Shown: positions 4,709 to 7,051 of the stretch, piece by piece
Position numbering within the stretch: position 1 is the first letter of the stretch
How the letters are laid out: each line of letters opens with the position of its first letter
Source of the DNA: Bacteroidales bacterium UBA3389
GTDB lineage: Bacteria; Bacteroidota; Bacteroidia; Bacteroidales; P3
NCBI GenBank assembly: GCA_002358835.1
Contig: DEPP01000080.1
Span: forward strand, 4,956-12,006
Direction of reading: 5' to 3'
DNA length: 7,051 nucleotides
The notes under the pieces: model-generated
Database searches by the model: none
The model's input: only the letters and a program-made list of their open reading frames with translations
What the model was told of the DNA's origin: nothing
Program-made: the position numbers and the translations under genes

Positions 4709-6448
4709 TTAATTGAAAGGTTGAGGGTTAAGTTTTGAAAATTCCTTATGTGTTTTGTACGCATCAAGACTTTCTTTCGGCACTAAAAACACGAACTTTT
4801 CACTTCCACTATTAAGGAAGAAATTTTGACCTGTAAGAGGCGGCGTCTTTGCTCTAATGATTAAAGTATCCAAATCAAACAAATCGGCAAGAGATTTCTC
4901 TCCCAACACCTCAATTTCAGAACCTATATCTATTTTTTTGATATTCGAATAATTGAAAGCATAACTTCTTATTTCCTTTACGCTCTTTGGCAGAATCACA
5001 CTATCTATTTTCGCATCGAAAAAGGCACTCCAACCAACTGTTTTCAAGTCTTTGGGAAACGAAACCCTACCCGAAATCTTTGCATGAGCGAAAAATGCCT
5101 CGGGAATCTCGTTCAAACTCTCTGGAAACACTACTTCTTCAAGATTATGAGCAGAACGCAAAAGACTAAACGTCAAATTATTCACACTTTGATCACAAAC
5201 AATCGTTTGAAGGTTTGCACAATTAAAGAAAAAGTTGTTTTCAAGTGTAGAATCTATCGGTTCAAGTTTTTCACTCTTTATCACCAAACACGAAATATTT
5301 GTTCCGCAAAAAGCATCGTTACCAATCTCTTTCAAATTCTTTGGAAGAACAAGCGTATCGCTTAAAGCAGGACAGGAAGAAAATGCCCACGCTCCCAAAT
5401 GCTCCAAATTCTCAGGCAAAGTCAAGCGAGTAATCTCATTATTGTGAAAAAACGCACGGTCTTCTATTCTTGTAACAGGAAATTTCCTCAAACGATAAGA
5501 CACAAACTCAGGAATATGCAAATCACCCTTTACATTATTATTAGCAAGCACCACTGCCTTTGAATCAATGATTTGCATTTTCAATGTTTGTCCCGAAGCG
5601 ATTTGCGTTTCAAAAGGTTTTGAGTAGTAATGTATGTAATTATATGTCAAATAAGACAAAAGACCAAGAACAATCACCACAATAGCCGCTCTATACAACT
5701 TTTTCTTAACCGAAAACATTGCTTGATAAACATAATCCGCATTAGGATAACGCTCTTTTCTTTTTTCCTTGTTACATTTCTTTGCAATCCTTTTGTATGA
5801 CTTTGGAAAAATCTTTGCAAGCACCTTTCCAAAACTATAAATATCACTTCTGCAATCGAGTTTTTCCCCATTTAATTGTTCGGGAGAGGCATATTGACGA
5901 GTGAATGCAGGCTCTTTGAAAACTGCATAATAGTCTGTGTCTGCCAAACCAAAGTCTATGATTCTTACATTATGAGCATTATTTGTTATAAGAATGTTTG
6001 AGGGTTTCAAATCGCGATGTACCAATTGCAATTCGTGATAATAATCCATTGCATTCAGCATTTGCTTTACCACCTTACGCCTTTGAGCAGAAGAAGGCTT
6101 TGTTTCCAAAAACCTATCCAAGGTAACCCCATCGACATACTCCATAATAATACACAAACCCAAGTCTTCAACCTCCTCAATTCCATAACAACGTACAATA
6201 TTGGGGTGATTGAGCGAAACAAGTATGTCAAATTCCTTTATGATTAAACCTCTATACAGATTATTATCCCGATATTTCTCCTTCAATCCTTTAAGGACAA
6301 AATACTTTCCATAACGCACCGCCTTAAACAAACGATTGTATCCCTCGGAAGGCAGTTCGCATTCAATTTCAAACCTATCGGACAAAACGTAATCAGGTTC
6401 TATATCATCTATATAGCCGGAAGTTTCTGTTCTTTCATTGAGTTTCAT
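4709..6448 (-). CDS. transmembrane Ser/Thr protein kinase with BspA-like LRR ectodomain
   Basis: A 579-residue receptor-like kinase. Residues about 25-245 form a Hanks-type kinase: VLK with K53, helix-C glutamate E72 in KEFDIL, HRDLKPSN (D146, K148, N151), DFG (D165), SPE (188-190) and SDIYSFG (D202). All catalytic residues are present, and HRD marks it as an RD kinase; only the glycine loop is degenerate (ELPSEGYNRLFKA, a single glycine). The C-lobe is compact. A membrane span lies at about 254-271 after the basic SVKKKLYR, so the kinase is cytoplasmic. Residues about 320-540 are BspA/LRR_5-type repeats (LTLPENLEHLGAWAF, LVLPKNLKEIGNDAF, VILPKSVKEIRSYAF), closed by the typical TPPL...FLVPKESLDAYK cap; these face the periplasm. 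The layout parallels PASTA kinases with a different sensor. It heads the minus-strand group and ends 12 nt before the HTH gene. No phosphatase gene is in the window. Confidence 0.93.
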   Translation of the reverse strand: MKLNERTETSGYIDDIEPDYVLSDRFEIECELPSEGYNRLFKAVRYGKYFVLKGLKEKYRDNNLYRGLIIKEFDILVSLNHPNIVRCYGIEEVEDLGLCIIMEYVDGVTLDRFLETKPSSAQRRKVVKQMLNAMDYYHELQLVHRDLKPSNILITNNAHNVRIIDFGLADTDYYAVFKEPAFTRQYASPEQLNGEKLDCRSDIYSFGKVLAKIFPKSYKRIAKKCNKEKRKERYPNADYVYQAMFSVKKKLYRAAIVVIVLGLLSYLTYNYIHYYSKPFETQIASGQTLKMQIIDSKAVVLANNNVKGDLHIPEFVSYRLRKFPVTRIEDRAFFHNNEITRLTLPENLEHLGAWAFSSCPALSDTLVLPKNLKEIGNDAFCGTNISCLVIKSEKLEPIDSTLENNFFFNCANLQTIVCDQSVNNLTFSLLRSAHNLEEVVFPESLNEIPEAFFAHAKISGRVSFPKDLKTVGWSAFFDAKIDSVILPKSVKEIRSYAFNYSNIKKIDIGSEIEVLGEKSLADLFDLDTLIIRAKTPPLTGQNFFLNSGSEKFVFLVPKESLDAYKTHKEFSKLNPQPFN

Positions 6449-6452
6449 AATG

Positions 6453-6460
6453 CAAAGTTA
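6453..6460 (-). promoter_or_regulatory. -7 promoter box for the kinase gene, very close to its ATG
   Basis: On the minus strand TAACTTTG matches TAnnTTTG at all fixed positions and ends only 4 nt before the kinase ATG. With the usual start a few nucleotides after this box, the transcript would begin at or next to the A of ATG, that is leaderless or nearly so. A T-rich stretch (GTTTTT) lies upstream near -33 but is not a clean TTTG. Confidence 0.5.
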
Positions 6461-6478
6461 ATATTTTTATACTAAAAA

Positions 6479-6508
6479 CTTGGTTTTTTATTTTTTTTTG
6501 TACATTTG
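6479..6508 (+). promoter_or_regulatory. promoter of the TonB-domain gene
   Basis: TACATTTG at 6501-6508 is a full match to the Bacteroidota -7 box TAnnTTTG, followed by GC. CTTG at 6479-6482, 18 nt upstream, is a near match to the -33 element TTTG, with a T-rich spacer. The ATG at 6538 would have a leader of about 20-25 nt. This promoter stands back to back with the kinase promoter at 6453-6460 within an 89-bp divergent region. Confidence 0.65.
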
Positions 6509-6537
6509 CAGCGTTTAATCACTTAAAAAACAATTTT

Positions 6538-6951
6538 ATGAAAAAATTAGCATTATTATTATCAGCAATTCTTTTGACAAATATGGCGTTTTGTCAAGAA
6601 GAAAAGAAAGTATCCGTAGACGATGAAGTGTTTGTCGTTGTTGAAGAGCAAGCAGAATTTCCGGGAGGTATGGAGGCGATGTATGCTTACATTGGAAAAA
6701 ACCTTAAATACCCTGAACTTGCAAAAGAAAAAGGCATTGAAGGAAGAGTATTCGTGCAATTTGTTATTGAAAAAGACGGTTCGATTTCAAATGTTAAAAT
6801 TTTACGAGGCATAGGAGGCGGTTGCGATGAAGCAGCTATGGAAATGGTAAAAAATATGCCGAAATGGAAACCGGGAAAGCAAGGAGGAAACCCCGTAAGA
6901 TTTCAATTCACCCTGCCAATCAAGTTTGAACTACCAAAAAATAAGGAATAA
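6538..6951 (+). CDS. exported stand-alone TonB C-terminal-domain protein
   Basis: A 137-residue protein of the TonB C-terminal domain family. It begins with a signal peptide (MKKLALLLSAILLTNMAFC) and continues with a short acidic linker. The domain covers about residues 40-132: FPGGMEAMYAYIGKNLKYPELAKEKGIEGRVFVQFVIEKDGSISNVKI is the family's hallmark run (split here by position), then CDEAAMEMVKNMPKWKPGKQGG and a final PVRFQFTLPIKFEL. It lacks the N-terminal anchor and proline-rich spacer of a classical TonB, so it is unlikely to transduce energy from ExbBD by itself; secreted single-domain forms are frequent in Bacteroidota and their role is unclear. Cysteine 19 sits at the end of the signal peptide, but AFC does not fit the usual lipobox, so signal peptidase I cleavage (periplasmic product) is at least as likely as lipidation. 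Single-gene unit, with its own promoter and terminator. Confidence 0.88.
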   Translation: MKKLALLLSAILLTNMAFCQEEKKVSVDDEVFVVVEEQAEFPGGMEAMYAYIGKNLKYPELAKEKGIEGRVFVQFVIEKDGSISNVKILRGIGGGCDEAAMEMVKNMPKWKPGKQGGNPVRFQFTLPIKFELPKNKE

Positions 6952-6993
6952 AAAAAAGAACTCGTGAGTTTTATTTCACGAGTTCTTTTTTTT
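6951..6993. terminator. bidirectional intrinsic terminator after the TonB-domain gene
   Basis: GAACTCGTGA (6958-6967) pairs perfectly with TCACGAGTTC (6976-6985) around an 8-nt loop, and is flanked by eight A (6950-6957) on the left and eight T (6986-6993) on the right. It therefore ends transcription on the plus strand and equally on the minus strand. It starts at the stop codon of the TonB-domain gene, and its symmetry suggests a convergent neighbour on the right. Confidence 0.9.
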
Positions 6994-6995
6994 AT

Positions 6996-7051
6996 TCAGC
7001 CTTTTCTTATTTCAATGGGCTGTAATCCTTGGAATATCTTAGCATTTGTTC
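6996..7051 (-). CDS. possible 3' end of a convergent gene, cut by the window
   Basis: Two minus-strand frames are open from the right edge: one ends with TAA at 7007-7009 (last residues MLRYSKDYSPLK), the other with TGA at 6996-6998 (last residues QGLQPIEIRKG). The bidirectional terminator directly to the left supports a gene arriving from the right, but 50 nt is too short to choose the frame or name a product. Confidence 0.25.
   Translation of the reverse strand, partial: TNAKIFQGLQPIEIRKG

Overview
The window is A+T-rich, densely coded bacterial chromosome and looks like a member of the Bacteroidota, probably Bacteroidales. The evidence is a ribBA fusion; the order coiled-coil gene, zapA, 6S-like RNA, rny; a Bacteroidota-type HU-HIG DNA-binding protein; BspA-type leucine-rich repeats; a stand-alone TonB C-terminal domain; and promoter-like TAnnTTTG boxes instead of the E. 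coli -35/-10 pair. No tRNA, rRNA, CRISPR array, insertion sequence or phage gene was seen.

Left part (1-3360, plus strand) is housekeeping: the 3' part of ribBA (riboflavin synthesis); a two-gene unit of a small coiled-coil protein overlapping zapA (FtsZ ring assembly); a 1467-1749 spacer that folds like 6S RNA; rny (membrane-anchored RNase Y, mRNA turnover); and a strong intrinsic terminator at 3316-3360.

Middle part (3361-6448, minus strand) is the accessory region. Read in transcription order it holds a receptor-type Ser/Thr kinase (cytoplasmic kinase, one membrane span, external BspA-like LRR domain), then 12 nt later a putative HTH regulator of unknown family, then a spacer carrying three palindromes at an exact 22-bp period, then an HU-HIG DNA-binding protein. 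Downstream of that gene a short stretch (3444-3499) is a broken, internally deleted second copy of part of the HTH-gene. My working inference is a surface-signal-to-DNA pathway: LRR ectodomain senses, kinase signals, and the HTH and/or HU-like protein acts on DNA. The functional link is not proven by the sequence.

Right part (6449-7051): a divergent promoter region, a small exported TonB-C-domain protein on the plus strand, a bidirectional terminator, and possibly the last codons of a convergent minus-strand gene that runs off the window.
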